Assembly: GCA_964588705.1 (NCBI GenBank)
Contig: CAZPQV010000057.1
Coordinates: 1 to 13,583 of the forward strand
Origin: CAZPQV01 sp964588705
Lineage (GTDB): Bacteria > Bacteroidota > Bacteroidia > Flavobacteriales > Weeksellaceae
DNA length: 13,583 bases
Direction: 5' to 3'
Shown here: positions 6,796 through 13,570 of the stretch, one piece after another
Layout: every line of letters begins with the position of its first letter
Numbering within the stretch: position 1 is the first letter of the stretch
The notes under the pieces: model-generated
What the model saw: the letters and a program-made list of their open reading frames with translations, nothing else
Database searches by the model: none
What the model was told of the DNA's origin: nothing
Program-made: the position numbers and the translations under genes

Positions 6796-6908
6796 AAGTT
6801 AGAGCATCTATCAAAAAAAGAAGTGCTGATTGCAAAATCGTTCGTCGTAAAGGCGTTCTGTTTGTAATCAACAAGAAGAACCCAAAATTTAAACAAAGAC
6901 AAGGCTAA
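6792..6908 (+). CDS. rpmJ: 50S ribosomal protein L36, zinc-independent form
   Basis: The gene encodes 38 residues starting MKVRASIKKRSADCKIVRRK and ending PKFKQRQG, matching bacterial L36 over its whole length. L36 is a tiny late-assembly 50S protein. Zinc-binding L36 uses Cys11, Cys14, Cys27 and His33; here these positions are Ser11, Cys14, Asn27 and Phe33, so zinc cannot be bound in the usual way. It precedes rpsM by 9 nt, the usual order at the spc-alpha junction. The ATG overlaps the stop of a short upstream ORF. Confidence 0.95.
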   Translation: MKVRASIKKRSADCKIVRRKGVLFVINKKNPKFKQRQG

Positions 6909-6917
6909 CATTAAATT

Positions 6918-7295
6918 ATGGCGAGAATTTCAGGTATTGATTTACCAAAAAACAAAAGAGGCGTTATCGGCCTTACTTACATCTACGGAATCGGAAGAAG
7001 CACTGCTTCTGAAATCCTTAAGAATGCCGGTATCAGCGAAGACAAGAAAGTCAACGAATGGAATGACGATGAATTGGCTGCCATCAGAAACTACATCACC
7101 GAAAACATCAAAGTAGAAGGTGAGTTGCGTTCAGAAGTTCAATTGAACATCAAACGTCTGATGGACATAGGATGCCAACGAGGAATACGTCACAGACTGG
7201 GATTACCTTTAAGAGGCCAAAGAACTAAAAACAATTCTAGAACCCGTAAAGGAAAGAGAAAAACTGTTGCTAACAAGAAAAAAGCAAGTAAATAA
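6918..7295 (+). CDS. rpsM: 30S ribosomal protein S13
   Basis: S13 is a 30S head protein that forms intersubunit bridges with 23S rRNA and L5 and contacts the P-site tRNA through its basic tail. The 125-residue product begins MARISGIDLPKNKRGVIGLT and has the helix-two-turn-helix region with GIGRSTA (25-31). The conserved GCQRGIRHRLGLPLRGQRT block comes next, followed by a Lys/Arg-rich tail. In this phylum it is the first alpha-operon gene, joined to the spc genes without a promoter gap. Confidence 0.97.
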   Translation: MARISGIDLPKNKRGVIGLTYIYGIGRSTASEILKNAGISEDKKVNEWNDDELAAIRNYITENIKVEGELRSEVQLNIKRLMDIGCQRGIRHRLGLPLRGQRTKNNSRTRKGKRKTVANKKKASK

Positions 7296-7314
7296 TCTTT
7301 AGAATTATTAAATA

Positions 7315-7704
7315 ATGGCAAAACAAACTAAAGTAGTTAAAAAAAGAAAAGTAAAAGTAGAGGCAATTGGTGAAGCACACATCCAGGCGTCTTTCAACAA
7401 TATTATTATTTCTTTGACAAATAAAAACGGAGAAGTTATCTCTTGGTCATCTGCCGGTAAAATGGGATTCAGAGGATCTAAAAAGAATACTCCATTCGCA
7501 GCACAAATGGCTGCGGAGAACTGCGCTGCTGTAGCTCACGAAGCTGGGCTTAGAAGAGTGAAGGTGTTTGTGAAAGGTCCTGGGCAAGGTAGAGAATCTG
7601 CCATCAGATCGATCCACAATTCAGGAATTGAAGTTAGCGAAATCGTTGATGTGACTCCAATGCCACACAACGGATGTAGACCACCTAAAAGAAGAAGAGT
7701 TTAA
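7315..7704 (+). CDS. rpsK: 30S ribosomal protein S11
   Basis: S11 lies on the 30S platform and contacts 16S rRNA near the E site. The 129-residue product has HIQASFNNIIISLTNKNGEV and SSAGKMGFRGSKK near the front. The GPGQGRESAIRSI loop follows, then the strictly conserved C-terminus DVTPMPHNGCRPPKRRRV. It lies 19 nt after rpsM and 21 nt before rpsD. Confidence 0.97.
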   Translation: MAKQTKVVKKRKVKVEAIGEAHIQASFNNIIISLTNKNGEVISWSSAGKMGFRGSKKNTPFAAQMAAENCAAVAHEAGLRRVKVFVKGPGQGRESAIRSIHNSGIEVSEIVDVTPMPHNGCRPPKRRRV

Positions 7705-7725
7705 TTTTTAGAATTTTACCATACT

Positions 7726-8334
7726 ATGGCAAGATATACAGGACCAAAAACAAAAATCGCTCGTAAGTTCGGAACACCGATCTTCGGAGACGACAAAAAC
7801 TTCGAAAGAAGAAAAAACCAACCACCGGGACAGCACGGGCCTAATAAAAGAAGAGGTGCAAAAAGATCTGAGTACGCTAACCAGTTAGCAGAAAAGCAAA
7901 AAGCTAAGTATACTTACGGTATCCTTGAGAGACAGTTTGCAAACCTATTCGACAAGGCAACCAGAGCATCTGGAGTTACCGGTGAAATCCTTTTACAGCT
8001 TTGCGAATCGAGACTTGATAATGTTGTGTACAGAGCAGGTTTCGCTAAAACAAGAGCTGGAGCAAGACAATTGGTTTCTCACAGACACGTTACTGTGAAC
8101 GGGGAACTGGTAAATATCCCATCTTATTTACTAAAAGCAGGTGATGTAGTAGCAATCAGAGAGAAATCTAAATCTCTTGAAGTAATTGCTGATGCACTTG
8201 CAACAAAATCAACCTACGAGTGGCTACAGTTCAACGACGAGAAAAAGGAGTGTACTTTTGTAGCAGTTCCGGAGAGAATTCAGATTCCTGAAGACATCAA
8301 AGAACAGTTCATCGTAGAGTTATACAATAAATAA
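7726..8334 (+). CDS. rpsD: 30S ribosomal protein S4, cysteine-free N-terminus
   Basis: S4 is a primary 16S rRNA-binding protein that nucleates 30S assembly; in E. coli it also represses the alpha operon by binding its mRNA. The 202-residue product has the N-terminal domain with KNQPPGQHG (30-38) and the S4-type RNA-binding fold containing ESRLDNVVYRAGFAKTRAGA (94-113) and RQLVSHRHVTVNG. The zinc-ribbon cysteines found near the N-terminus of some S4 proteins are absent. Its place between rpsK and rpoA is as in E. coli rather than Bacillus, where rpsD lies elsewhere. Confidence 0.97.
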   Translation: MARYTGPKTKIARKFGTPIFGDDKNFERRKNQPPGQHGPNKRRGAKRSEYANQLAEKQKAKYTYGILERQFANLFDKATRASGVTGEILLQLCESRLDNVVYRAGFAKTRAGARQLVSHRHVTVNGELVNIPSYLLKAGDVVAIREKSKSLEVIADALATKSTYEWLQFNDEKKECTFVAVPERIQIPEDIKEQFIVELYNK

Positions 8335-8362
8335 TAAACCCAATTTTTGCTCAACCAACAAT

Positions 8363-9355
8363 ATGGCAATTTTACAATTCATAAAACCCGATAAAGTAAT
8401 TCTATTAAACTCTGACGATTTCAGAGGTCAGTTCGAATTCAGACCGTTAGAACCAGGTTTTGGACTTACAATCGGTAATGCTTTGAGAAGAGTTTTGCTT
8501 TCTTCTCTTGAAGGATATGCTATTTCATCTATCAAAATTGAAGGTGTAGAGCACGAGTTTTCAACAATTCCGGGAGTGATTGAAGATGTTACTGAAATCA
8601 TCCTGAATTTGAAGCAGGTTCGTCTTAAAGCTAAAGCTGAAAACCAAGCTAATGAGCAGGTTACAGCCAAAATCTCAGGACAGACTCAGATTACTGCCGG
8701 TGATCTTGGCAAATCAATGAACGGTTTCGAAGTATTAAATTCAGATCTTGTAATATGCAATACTACAAAGGATGTAAACTTCGAAATTACATTTAATATT
8801 GAGAAAGGTAGAGGTTACGTTCCATCAGAACAAAACAAATCAAACAATGCTCCTCTGGGAACTATTGCAATCGATTCTATCTATACGCCGATCAAAAAGG
8901 TTCAGTATTCCGTTGAAAACTACCGTGTAGAGCAAAAAACAGACTACGAAAAACTTGTATTGGATATCGAAACTGACGGTTCTATCAGCCCTCAGAACGC
9001 TTTAACTGAAGCTTCAAAGATTCTTATCTACCATTTCATGCTGTTCTCTGATGAGAGAATTACGCTTGAAACTGAAGCGGTAAAAGCATCCATCCAGTAC
9101 GACGAAGAAACTTTACATACAAGACAGCTTCTTAAAACTAAACTTGCAGATATGGATCTTTCAGTAAGAGCTCTTAACTGCCTGAAAGCTGCAGAAGTTG
9201 AAACTCTTGGTGAATTGGTTTCGTACAGTAAGTCTGACTTGATGAAATTCAGAAATTTCGGTAAGAAATCGTTAACAGAATTAGAAGAATTAGTGCATTC
9301 AAAAGGTCTTAACTTCGGTTTCGACACTGCAAAGTATAAATTAGACGCTGAATAA
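8363..9355 (+). CDS. rpoA: DNA-directed RNA polymerase subunit alpha
   Basis: The alpha subunit dimerises to start RNA polymerase assembly, and its C-terminal domain contacts UP elements and activators. The 330-residue product has the N-terminal dimerisation domain with FEFRPLEPGFGLTIGNALRR (26-45) and the EGVEHEFSTIPGVIEDVTEI block. A short linker follows at about 235-255. The C-terminal domain carries LSVRALNCLKAAEVETLGEL and FRNFGKKSLTELEE. Length is typical. It follows rpsD by 28 nt and precedes rplQ by 10 nt, the conserved alpha-operon end. Confidence 0.98.
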   Translation: MAILQFIKPDKVILLNSDDFRGQFEFRPLEPGFGLTIGNALRRVLLSSLEGYAISSIKIEGVEHEFSTIPGVIEDVTEIILNLKQVRLKAKAENQANEQVTAKISGQTQITAGDLGKSMNGFEVLNSDLVICNTTKDVNFEITFNIEKGRGYVPSEQNKSNNAPLGTIAIDSIYTPIKKVQYSVENYRVEQKTDYEKLVLDIETDGSISPQNALTEASKILIYHFMLFSDERITLETEAVKASIQYDEETLHTRQLLKTKLADMDLSVRALNCLKAAEVETLGELVSYSKSDLMKFRNFGKKSLTELEELVHSKGLNFGFDTAKYKLDAE

Positions 9356-9365
9356 TAAATAAACA

Positions 9366-9920
9366 ATGAGACACGGTAAAAAAATCAATCACTTAGGAAG
9401 AACGGCGCCACACAGAAAGGCAATGCTTTCTAATATGGCTTGTTCTCTTATTGAGCATAAAAGAATCAACACTACAGTTGCTAAAGCGAAAGCTTTAAGA
9501 GTGTATGTTGAACCACTTCTTACTAAAGCAAAAGAAGATACTACACATAACAGAAGAACAGTTTTCGCATACCTGCAAAGCAAAGAGGCTGTTACTGAAC
9601 TTTTCAGAACAGTAGCTCCAAAAATCGCTGAAAGAAACGGTGGGTACACAAGAATCATCAAAACTGGTTTCAGACCTGGTGATGCTGCGGATACTGCTAT
9701 GATTGAACTTGTAGACTTCAACGAGCTTTACAACCCTAATGCTGAAGAGAAAAAAGCTACAAGAAGAAGCAGAAGAAGCACTTCGGCTAAGAAAGAAGCT
9801 GTAGCTACAATCCCTGCAAAAGAGGAAGTAAAAGCTGAAGCTCCTGCTGAAGAAGTGAAAGCTGAAGAAGTATCAGAAGAGCCAAAAGCAGACGCTTCTG
9901 AAGAAAAAACTGAAGAATAA
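9366..9920 (+). CDS. rplQ: 50S ribosomal protein L17 with acidic C-terminal extension
   Basis: L17 sits near the exit tunnel of the 50S subunit. Residues 1 to about 122 are an ordinary L17: MRHGKKINHLGRTAPHRKAM at the start, then KRINTTVAKAKALR and GGYTRIIKTGFRPGDAADTA. The protein then continues to 184 residues, against about 116-127 in most bacteria. The tail opens with a basic patch (KKATRRSRRSTSAKK, 129-143) and then turns into a Glu/Ala/Lys-rich stretch with repeated EEVKAE units (153-184), probably disordered. The frame is uninterrupted to the TAA at 9918-9920. This is the last gene of the array; a terminator follows within 21 nt. Confidence 0.96.
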   Translation: MRHGKKINHLGRTAPHRKAMLSNMACSLIEHKRINTTVAKAKALRVYVEPLLTKAKEDTTHNRRTVFAYLQSKEAVTELFRTVAPKIAERNGGYTRIIKTGFRPGDAADTAMIELVDFNELYNPNAEEKKATRRSRRSTSAKKEAVATIPAKEEVKAEAPAEEVKAEEVSEEPKADASEEKTEE

Positions 9921-9940
9921 GAATCTTTAGATTTATATAG

Positions 9941-9980
9941 AAAATCCGTTCAATAATTTGAACGGATTTTTATTTGTTTG
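9941..9980 (+). terminator. Rho-independent terminator of the ribosomal array
   Basis: A perfect 13-bp stem pairs 9941-9953 (AAAATCCGTTCAA) with 9958-9970 around the loop TAAT, followed by a T-rich run. It begins 20 nt after the rplQ stop. The stem carries A's on its left and T's on its right, so it could also stop transcription arriving from the minus-strand lipoprotein gene. Confidence 0.85.
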
Positions 9981-10015
9981 AAATAGTTTGAGGTTGTTTG
10001 AATGTTTTGAAATTG
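9976..10015. repeat. Degenerate ~10-nt repeat, consensus GTTTGAAATA
   Basis: Units begin at 9976 (GTTTGAAATA), 9986 (GTTTGAGGTT), 9996 (GTTTGAATGT) and 10005 (TTTTGAAATT). The TTTGA core is kept in all four. The cluster lies directly after the rplQ terminator in a non-coding stretch. Confidence 0.55.
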
Positions 10016-10022
10016 TTACTGT

Positions 10023-10070
10023 ACTCATTCACTCTCAAACTCTCACATTCTCACACTCTCCAACTTCACT
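10023..10070. repeat. Degenerate 8-nt tandem repeat, consensus ACTCTCAC
   Basis: Six consecutive 8-nt units start at 10023, 10031, 10039, 10047, 10055 and 10063. Units 2-5 match ACTCTCAC at 7, 8, 7 and 6 of 8 positions; the outer units have decayed. The array touches the stop codon of the minus-strand lipoprotein gene (10070-10072). Confidence 0.6.
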
Positions 10071-10501
10071 TATTGTCCTCCCGCTTTCTTCAGCTCAATC
10101 ACCGAATTTCCTTGGGTAATTGAAATATTATCACCCTCAGATTTTATTTCGATATCATCATTTTTATAAATCGCGCCTTTAGCCCAGGCTTCGGTTTGGT
10201 CGGCTCTAATGGTTTTTTTGTTGCTGGTAACAGTGATGTAATTTTCTTTATCAGAATTTACAAATTTCACATGTGCGTTAGATCCGTCCGTTGCCACATA
10301 TCGGTAGGTGTGTTCCTGTATTTCTCCGTTCGCTGCAGTCGGTACGCTTGTCGTAGATAAACTGTCAACCGTTCCCTCATTACTTATCACTACGGAATCT
10401 GTAGCCTCTTCCTGCACAATCACGCCTTTATTCCCTTCCTGTTTGCTGCAGCTCATAATAATCAGTGCAGGCATCGACAGCATTAAAAAGTTCTTTTTCA
10501 T
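10070..10501 (-). CDS. Putative lipoprotein with MliC-like domain
   Basis: The 143-residue product starts with a short basic N-terminus and a hydrophobic core ending in the lipobox I15-M16-S17-C18, so it is probably lipidated at Cys18. Residues 19-60 form a polar, acidic, Thr/Ser-rich linker. Residues 62-138 look like a small beta-rich domain: HTYRYVATDGSNAHVKF, then KGAIYKNDDIEIKSEGD (108-124). This resembles the MliC family (lysozyme-inhibitor lipoproteins), whose pattern is SGARYxxGxxxFWxKGDEA. The usual cysteine pair and the conserved serine before GAxY are absent, so lysozyme inhibition is uncertain. Lys20 two places after the Cys partly resembles the Bacteroidota surface-export signal. 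The gene is convergent with rplQ and divergent from eno, with its own promoter. The lipoprotein call is firm; the domain call is moderate. Confidence 0.8.
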   Translation of the reverse strand: MKKNFLMLSMPALIIMSCSKQEGNKGVIVQEEATDSVVISNEGTVDSLSTTSVPTAANGEIQEHTYRYVATDGSNAHVKFVNSDKENYITVTSNKKTIRADQTEAWAKGAIYKNDDIEIKSEGDNISITQGNSVIELKKAGGQ

Positions 10502-10540
10502 AATATTTTATTTAAATTAATATCTTTTGTTGAAGATAAC

Positions 10541-10570
10541 CAAAATTAAGGTTAATTCTAACTTAACAAA
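10541..10570 (-). promoter_or_regulatory. Bacteroidota-type promoter of the lipoprotein gene
   Basis: On the minus strand TTTG (10570-10567) is followed by 18 nt and then TAATTTTG (10548-10541). This is a full match to the TTTG / TAnnTTTG arrangement used by the Bacteroidota primary sigma factor. It leaves a leader of about 30-35 nt before the ATG at 10501. Confidence 0.65.
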
Positions 10571-10614
10571 GCAAAAATCATTCTAAAAAGTAATTCAAAG
10601 CCTTTTAATTTGAT

Positions 10615-10622
10615 TAAATTTG
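10615..10622 (+). promoter_or_regulatory. Candidate -7 element of the eno promoter
   Basis: TAAATTTG fits the TAnnTTTG element and lies 35 nt before the eno ATG. No clear TTTG is present 17-23 nt upstream, so the -33 half is weak. The spacer between the two divergent genes is AT-rich, with no other obvious site. Confidence 0.45.
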
Positions 10623-10657
10623 TATGAAATAAAGAAATAACATTAAAATTATAAAAG

Positions 10658-11950
10658 ATGAGCTACATTTCGTATATCGAAGCAAGACAGATTCTTGATT
10701 CCAGAGGGAATCCGACAGTTGAAGTGGATGTGTTTACCGAAAGCGGTGCAATGGGACGCGCTGCTGTTCCTTCCGGTGCATCAACAGGAGAACACGAAGC
10801 AGTTGAACTTCGCGACGGAGGTTCAGATTATATGGGAAAAGGCGTTCTGAAAGCTGTAGAAAACGTGCGTGACGTTATCGCTCCTGAACTGATTGGACTT
10901 CCGGTTTTCGAACAGAATCTAATCGATCAGATTATGATTGATCTTGACGGAACAAAAAATAAAGGAAATCTTGGTGCTAATGCCATTCTTGGTGTTTCTT
11001 TGGCTGCGGCAAAAGCAGCTGCTACCGAACTTAGAATGCCGCTTTACAAGTATGTTGGTGGTGTAAATGCCAATACACTTCCGGTTCCGATGATGAATGT
11101 CATCAACGGTGGTTCACACTCCGATGCTCCGATTGCGTTTCAGGAATTCATGATTATGCCGGTAAAAGCAGATTCTTTCTCTCACTCATTAAGAAAAGGA
11201 ACAGAAATCTTCCATAATCTTAAGAAAATTCTTCACGACAGAGGACTTTCTACGGCAGTAGGTGATGAAGGTGGTTTTGCGCCAACTTTCAACGGAACTG
11301 AAGATGCTTTGGATACTTTGCTTAAAGCCATCGAAAAAGCAGGCTATAAACCTGGTGACGATGTGATGCTTGCGCTTGACTGTGCTTCATCAGAATTCTA
11401 TAAAGACGGTTCTTACGACTACAAAAAATTCGAAGGCGATAAAGGTGCTTTCAGAAGCCGCGAAGAGCAGGTGGCTTATCTTGCAGAGCTTACAGAGAAA
11501 TATCCGATTATTTCTATCGAAGACGGTATGCACGAAGACGATTGGGAAGGTTGGAAAATGCTTACCGATAAAATTGGAGACAGAGTTCAGCTTGTAGGTG
11601 ACGACCTTTTTGTAACGAATGTTGAAAGGCTTTCAAGAGGGGTGAAAGAAGGTGTTGGTAATTCGATTCTTGTAAAAGTAAATCAGATTGGTTCACTTTC
11701 CGAAACGATGGCAGCAGTGCAAATGGCACAGCACAACCGTTTCACATCAGTAATGTCACACAGATCCGGAGAAACTGAAGATTCTACAATTGCTGACCTT
11801 GCTGTAGCGATGAACTGCGGACAGATAAAAACCGGTTCTGCATCACGTTCCGACAGAATGGCAAAATACAATCAGTTGCTGAGAATTGAAGAAGCATTGG
11901 GAGATACAGCTATTTTCCCTGGACTTGAAGCATTCAAAGTAAAAAGATAA
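10658..11950 (+). CDS. eno: Enolase (phosphopyruvate hydratase)
   Basis: Enolase interconverts 2-phosphoglycerate and phosphoenolpyruvate in glycolysis and gluconeogenesis; it is cytosolic and Mg2+-dependent. The 430-residue product starts with the standard ARQILDSRGNPTVEVDV (9-25) and has the flexible loop PSGASTGEHEA (38-48). Expected active-site residues are present: His154 and Glu163 in the GGSHSD / FQEF region, Glu204 in GDEGGFAP, Mg ligands Asp241, Glu288 and Asp315, Lys340 in LVKVNQIG, and His368 in the SHRSGETEDS loop. The protein is complete. It has its own promoter region and terminator, so it is probably monocistronic. Confidence 0.98.
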   Translation: MSYISYIEARQILDSRGNPTVEVDVFTESGAMGRAAVPSGASTGEHEAVELRDGGSDYMGKGVLKAVENVRDVIAPELIGLPVFEQNLIDQIMIDLDGTKNKGNLGANAILGVSLAAAKAAATELRMPLYKYVGGVNANTLPVPMMNVINGGSHSDAPIAFQEFMIMPVKADSFSHSLRKGTEIFHNLKKILHDRGLSTAVGDEGGFAPTFNGTEDALDTLLKAIEKAGYKPGDDVMLALDCASSEFYKDGSYDYKKFEGDKGAFRSREEQVAYLAELTEKYPIISIEDGMHEDDWEGWKMLTDKIGDRVQLVGDDLFVTNVERLSRGVKEGVGNSILVKVNQIGSLSETMAAVQMAQHNRFTSVMSHRSGETEDSTIADLAVAMNCGQIKTGSASRSDRMAKYNQLLRIEEALGDTAIFPGLEAFKVKR

Positions 11951-11969
11951 CACAGCATAACTGTTATGC

Positions 11970-12001
11970 AAAACATCGGAACATTTTTCCGGTGTTTTTT
12001 T
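11970..12001 (+). terminator. Rho-independent terminator of eno
   Basis: AAAACATCGGAA (11970-11981) pairs with TTCCGGTGTTTT (11987-11998) over 12 bp with one G-U pair and a 5-nt loop. The T run continues to 12001. It lies 19 nt after the eno stop. Confidence 0.85.
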
Positions 12002-12113
12002 ATTAATTAATTGATAATCAAAATTATTTTAAAGCACTAAATGTTGATGGAGGATGAAATTTATCATTTAATTTAAAATATAGAAAAAATTAATGAACGG
12101 AAGTGGCTTTCAA

Positions 12114-12145
12114 TTTGATTCTTAGTGAGTTTTTCCGTAATTTTA
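12114..12145 (+). promoter_or_regulatory. Candidate promoter of gltA
   Basis: TTTG (12114-12117), a 20-nt spacer and TAATTTTA (12138-12145, 7 of 8 identical in role to TAnnTTTG) form a Bacteroidota-type promoter. The predicted leader to the ATG at 12165 is short, roughly 10-15 nt. Confidence 0.5.
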
Positions 12146-12164
12146 ACAAAAATTATTCAACAAA

Positions 12165-13451
12165 ATGTCAGACAATAAAGTTATATTGAATTACGACGGT
12201 CAGTCGTTTGAATATCCTATCGTAGAGAGCACCATCGGTGACAGAGGTATTGATATCTCTAAACTGAGAGACCAAACAGGTCTTATAACTATGGATTTGG
12301 GATACAAAAACACAGGAGCTACCATCAGTGAGATTACCTATCTCGACGGAGATCAAGGAGAGCTTTACTACAGAGGTTATCCGATTGAGCAGATTGCTGA
12401 AAAATCGAACTTCTCAGAGGTGATGTATCTTTTGTTATATGGTGAACTGCCAAACAAAGACCAATTTGCGAAATTCGAGAAAGGTATAAAGAAATACAAT
12501 TTTGTTGCGGAAGAACTTAAAAAAGTAATGGACGTGTTCCCACGTTCTGCTCACCCAATGGGAGTTCTTTCTTCACTTACATCAGCACTTACCGCATTCA
12601 ACCCGAAAGCTGTAAACGTTGAATCCAAAGACGATCTTGATCATGCCGCTGAAATGCTGATTGCAAAATTCTCGCATCTTGCAGCGTGGACTTATAGAAA
12701 AACTCAGGGGTTACCACTTAACCACGGTGATAACAGCCTAAACTATGTAGAAAACTTCTACAGAATGTGTTTCAGACTTCCAAACGAAGAGTTCGAAATG
12801 AACCCAATTGTTGTGGATGCTCTGGATAAACTTCTGATTCTGCACGCCGATCACGAGCAAAACTGTTCTACATCTACAGTAAGAATGGTTGGTTCTGCAC
12901 ATACCGGTCTTTTTGCATCTATTTCTGCAGGAGTTTCTGCACTTTGGGGACCGCTTCACGGTGGTGCAAACCAAGCGGTAATCGAAATGCTTGAAATGAT
13001 TGAAAAAGATGGTGGAGATGTAGCAAAATATGTAGAGAAAGCTAAAAACAAGGAGGATAACTTCCGTTTGATGGGCTTCGGACACAGAGTTTACAAAAAC
13101 TTCGATCCAAGAGCAAGAATCATCAAGAAAGCAGCAGATGATATTCTGGATGCATTGGGTGTAGAAGACAAAGCATTGGATATTGCAATGCAGCTTGAAA
13201 GAGTAGCTCTGGAAGACGAATACTTCGTAGAAAGAAAACTCTATCCAAACGTAGATTTCTACTCCGGAATTATTTACAGAGCACTTGGAATTCCTACAGA
13301 AATGTTTACCGTAATGTTCGCATTGGGAAGATTACCGGGATGGATTTCTCAGTGGAAAGAAATGCGTCTGAAAGGCGATCCAATCGGTAGACCAAGACAG
13401 GTTTACCAAGGTGCACAGAAAAGAGATTATGTTCCTATGGAAAACAGATAA
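12165..13451 (+). CDS. gltA: Citrate synthase, type I
   Basis: Citrate synthase condenses acetyl-CoA with oxaloacetate to citrate, the entry step of the TCA cycle. The 428-residue product has the length and N-terminal beta domain (about 1-45) of type I enzymes. The catalytic triad is present: His265 in GPLHGGANQ, His307 in GFGHRVYKNFDPRA and Asp364 in PNVDFYSG. The HADHEQNCSTSTVR segment (227-240) and the arginine-bearing GRLPGWISQWKE block (388-399) are also typical. It starts from its own promoter after the eno terminator and is followed by a strong hairpin. Type I enzymes of Gram-negative bacteria are often NADH-inhibited hexamers; this cannot be judged from the sequence alone. Confidence 0.97.
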   Translation: MSDNKVILNYDGQSFEYPIVESTIGDRGIDISKLRDQTGLITMDLGYKNTGATISEITYLDGDQGELYYRGYPIEQIAEKSNFSEVMYLLLYGELPNKDQFAKFEKGIKKYNFVAEELKKVMDVFPRSAHPMGVLSSLTSALTAFNPKAVNVESKDDLDHAAEMLIAKFSHLAAWTYRKTQGLPLNHGDNSLNYVENFYRMCFRLPNEEFEMNPIVVDALDKLLILHADHEQNCSTSTVRMVGSAHTGLFASISAGVSALWGPLHGGANQAVIEMLEMIEKDGGDVAKYVEKAKNKEDNFRLMGFGHRVYKNFDPRARIIKKAADDILDALGVEDKALDIAMQLERVALEDEYFVERKLYPNVDFYSGIIYRALGIPTEMFTVMFALGRLPGWISQWKEMRLKGDPIGRPRQVYQGAQKRDYVPMENR

Positions 13452-13467
13452 TTAAAATTTTAAATAG

Positions 13468-13494
13468 AAATCCCCGAGTGCTCGGGGATTTTTT
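13468..13494 (+). terminator. Rho-independent terminator of gltA
   Basis: AAATCCCCGAG (13468-13478) is a perfect inverted repeat of 13481-13491, with GC-rich core CCCCGAG/CTCGGGG and six T's (13489-13494). The closing pairs leave an effective loop of about 4 nt. It starts 17 nt after the stop codon. Confidence 0.9.
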
Positions 13495-13498
13495 GCCT

Positions 13499-13570
13499 TT
13501 ATACTTTTAAGCCTCTCATTTTGCCAATGGCGTTCAATGATTGAATATTCAGTCGTGCATTGCGCCAAAT
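13499..13570 (-). other. Unassigned end fragment, possibly the 3' end or remnant of a minus-strand gene
   Basis: On the minus strand a frame closed by TAG at 13573-13571 runs down to TAA at 13501-13499 and reads RLNIQSLNAIGKMRGLKV at its end. A second minus-strand frame is also open across the same bases. Neither is recognised. The piece could be a gene remnant, an interspersed repeat or chance. Confidence 0.2.

Larger units (their letters stand above)
11951..12164. other. eno-gltA intergenic region
   Basis: This AT-rich spacer holds a palindrome at 11955-11969, the eno terminator (11970-12001) and the gltA promoter (12114-12145). The middle part (about 12002-12110) is AT-rich and shows nothing I can assign. 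Confidence 0.7.

Noticed and set aside
8335..8362. Promoter before rpoA (AATTTTTG)
   Set aside because: The TA of the -7 element is missing and no partner element is seen; the 28-nt gap is normal operon spacing.
9028..9366. Minus-strand ORF of 112 codons antisense to the rpoA C-terminal domain
   Set aside because: It is a shadow of strongly conserved coding sequence, with Ser-rich composition arising from the complementary codons.
12041..12076. 11-codon ORF starting MLMEDE with an internal GGAGG in the eno-gltA spacer
   Set aside because: It is too short, the GGAGG lies one base from the next ATG and so is badly spaced, and Shine-Dalgarno sequences are not used by the neighbouring genes.
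12738..13085. Minus-strand ORF of 115 codons antisense to gltA
   Set aside because: It lies wholly inside conserved citrate synthase sequence, with no promoter or recognisable domain.
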